From NCBI RefSeq assembly GCF_000017405.1, contig NC_009668.1, forward strand, positions 1,791,001-1,855,000: a DNA stretch of 64,000 bases. The letters run 5' to 3'. The stretch comes from Brucella anthropi ATCC 49188 (lineage in GTDB: Bacteria > Pseudomonadota > Alphaproteobacteria > Rhizobiales > Rhizobiaceae). Positions 63,060 through 64,000 of this stretch are shown in pieces (the stretch's first letter is position 1; every line of letters begins with the position of its first letter). The position numbers and the translations under genes are program-made. Below the pieces are notes generated by a model. That model had not been told where the DNA came from and did not search any database. It saw nothing but the letters and a program-made list of their open reading frames with translations.

Positions 63060-63782
63060 TCAGATTTCCCCGCCCAGATAGAGTTTCGCGACGCGATCAT
63101 CCGTCGCCAGTTCTTCCGAATTACCGGACAGGACGATCTTTCCGGTCGTCAGGGCATAGGCGCGCTGCGAGATGCGGAGCGCCATCCGTGAATTCTGCTC
63201 GACCAGAAGAACGCTCACCTTTTCGTCGCGGTTGATGGCGACGATGGAGCGGGCGATATCCTGCACCAGTTTGGGTGCGACCCCGAGAGATGGCTCGTCC
63301 AGCAGCAAAAGCTTCGGTTTGGCCATGAGCGCACGCCCAATGACCAGCATCTGCTGCTCGCCGCCGCTCATTGTGCCTGCGGCCTGCGAATAGCGTTCCT
63401 TCAGGCGCGGGAACCGCCCCAGAACCATCTCCAGCGTGTTGGCGATATCCGCCTTGCTGGAACGGGTAAACGCCCCCATCATCAGATTGTCGCGCACGCT
63501 CATATAGGGAAAGACGCGGCGGCCTTCCGGTACCATGGCAATCCCCATCTTGACGATCTCGTCCGACCGGGTGCCGTCGATCCGGCGGCCCTCATAATGG
63601 ATTTCGCCCTTGCGGATCTTTTTCAGCCCCGTGATCGCCCGCAGGATCGAGGATTTGCCCGCACCATTTGCGCCGATCAGCGCGACTGTCTCTCCCTCCT
63701 GAACGCTCAGCGAAACGCCTTTCAGCGCATAGACGTGATCGTAATAGAGTTCGGCATCGGAAACTTTGAGAAGCTCTGCCAT
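63060..63782 (-). CDS. branched-chain-type ABC transporter ATPase (LivF-like), second system
   Basis: A 240-residue ABC ATPase. Walker A GANGAGKSS, signature MSGGEQQMLVIGRAL, Walker B LLLLDEPSLGVAP, typical of LivF. The ATG at 63782 lies two bases after the stop of the LivG-like gene. It belongs to a transporter distinct from the one at 38.4-43 kb; the rest of it lies beyond the window. Followed by the racemase gene. Confidence 0.88.
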   Translation of the reverse strand: MAELLKVSDAELYYDHVYALKGVSLSVQEGETVALIGANGAGKSSILRAITGLKKIRKGEIHYEGRRIDGTRSDEIVKMGIAMVPEGRRVFPYMSVRDNLMMGAFTRSSKADIANTLEMVLGRFPRLKERYSQAAGTMSGGEQQMLVIGRALMAKPKLLLLDEPSLGVAPKLVQDIARSIVAINRDEKVSVLLVEQNSRMALRISQRAYALTTGKIVLSGNSEELATDDRVAKLYLGGEI

Positions 63783-63784
63783 GG

Positions 63785-64000
63785 TCAATATCCAATCGTT
63801 TCGTCTTCTGCGCCGAGATAGGCTTCGATCACCTTCTCGTTTTCCTGGATCTGTTTCGGCGTTCCTTCCGCGATCTTCTGGCCGAAATTGATGACGACGA
63901 TCCGGTCGGAAATATTCATCACCGCCGGCATGTCATGTTCCACCAGCAGCACCGTGACACCCCGGTCACGGACCGCCCGCACCATTTCCACCGCCTTGAC
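63785..64000 (-). CDS. branched-chain-type ABC transporter ATPase (LivG-like), truncated by window edge
   Basis: The last 71 residues of a LivG-type ATPase: VLLVEHDMPAVMNISDRIVVINFGQKIAEGTPKQIQENEKVIEAYLG, including the switch histidine in EHD. The upstream part, with Walker A and signature, is beyond position 64000. It is cut by the window, not by mutation. Confidence 0.85.
   Translation of the reverse strand, partial: VKAVEMVRAVRDRGVTVLLVEHDMPAVMNISDRIVVINFGQKIAEGTPKQIQENEKVIEAYLGAEDETIGY

Noticed and set aside
63785..64000. A LivG pseudogene
   Set aside because: The frame is open to the window edge; truncation is due to the window, not to a mutation.

Overview
The window looks like part of a chromosome from an alphaproteobacterium of the Brucella/Ochrobactrum group. 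The grounds are the protein families and their wording, a Brucellaceae-type denitrification block (nirK-nirV-regulator, norEFCBQD), many ribose-type and branched-chain-type ABC transporters, and short palindromic repeats scattered between genes. This assignment comes from recognition, not from a database search. I see no rRNA, tRNA, CRISPR array, insertion sequence or phage gene. The gene density and composition are even, so most of the window reads as stable accessory-metabolism chromosome rather than a recent island.

Layout. (1) 1-2.3 kb: the end of a luciferase-like monooxygenase and a DUF2130 coiled-coil protein. (2) 2.6-8.1 kb: a minus-strand operon (amino-acid binding protein, MlrC-type M81 hydrolase, enolase-superfamily racemase, GNAT acyltransferase) with a divergent LysR regulator. 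It resembles the N-succinyl-amino-acid racemase route from D- to L-amino acids. (3) 8.5-16.4 kb: a polyol/ketose-type operon (two permeases, binding protein, double ATPase, split dihydroxyacetone-type kinase DhaK + DhaL) facing a LacI regulator, with matching GTTTA(G/C)TAAAC operators between them. (4) 16.5-30.3 kb: a Cys/Met-type PLP enzyme, then denitrification: a DUF2249 / polytopic membrane protein / DUF2249 / DUF59 module, nirK, nirV, a cysteine-free Crp/Fnr regulator, hemerythrin and a small membrane protein, and norEF-norCBQD. Four TTG-N8-CAA boxes sit in front of these units.

(5) 30.4-45.7 kb: an aromatic/heterocycle block. One operon encodes an FAD monooxygenase, a cofactor-independent Hod/AqdC-type 2,4-dioxygenase and an arylformamidase-like hydrolase, the same three activities that degrade quinaldine and Pseudomonas alkylquinolones. 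Next to it lie a LysR gene, a LivK-type binding protein, and a second operon with 3-hydroxyanthranilate 3,4-dioxygenase, a complete Liv-type transporter, a DapA-like aldolase and an aspartate-dehydrogenase-like protein under another LysR. Read together they suggest uptake and CO-releasing cleavage of a 4-quinolone whose product is 3-hydroxyanthranilate (for example a xanthurenate-like compound). This is the most promising undescribed system in the window.

(6) 45.9-51.5 kb: an orphan dipeptide-binding protein, peptidase T, gamma-glutamyltransferase and a GFA-family protein. (7) 51.7-61 kb: an AraC-type regulator with a PilZ-like RxxxR motif, followed by a synthase-dependent exopolysaccharide cluster (UDP-xylose synthase, epimerase, cellulose-synthase-like GT2, UDP-glucose dehydrogenase, two DUF995 proteins, a GH26-like hydrolase). 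It resembles the c-di-GMP-controlled arabinose-polysaccharide locus of Sinorhizobium. (8) 61.4-64 kb: a GntR regulator, a hydantoin/Asp-Glu racemase and the end of another Liv-type ABC operon that runs off the window.

Start codons were chosen from visible Shine-Dalgarno sequences where possible. Family names come from motifs I recognise; substrates are mostly inference.
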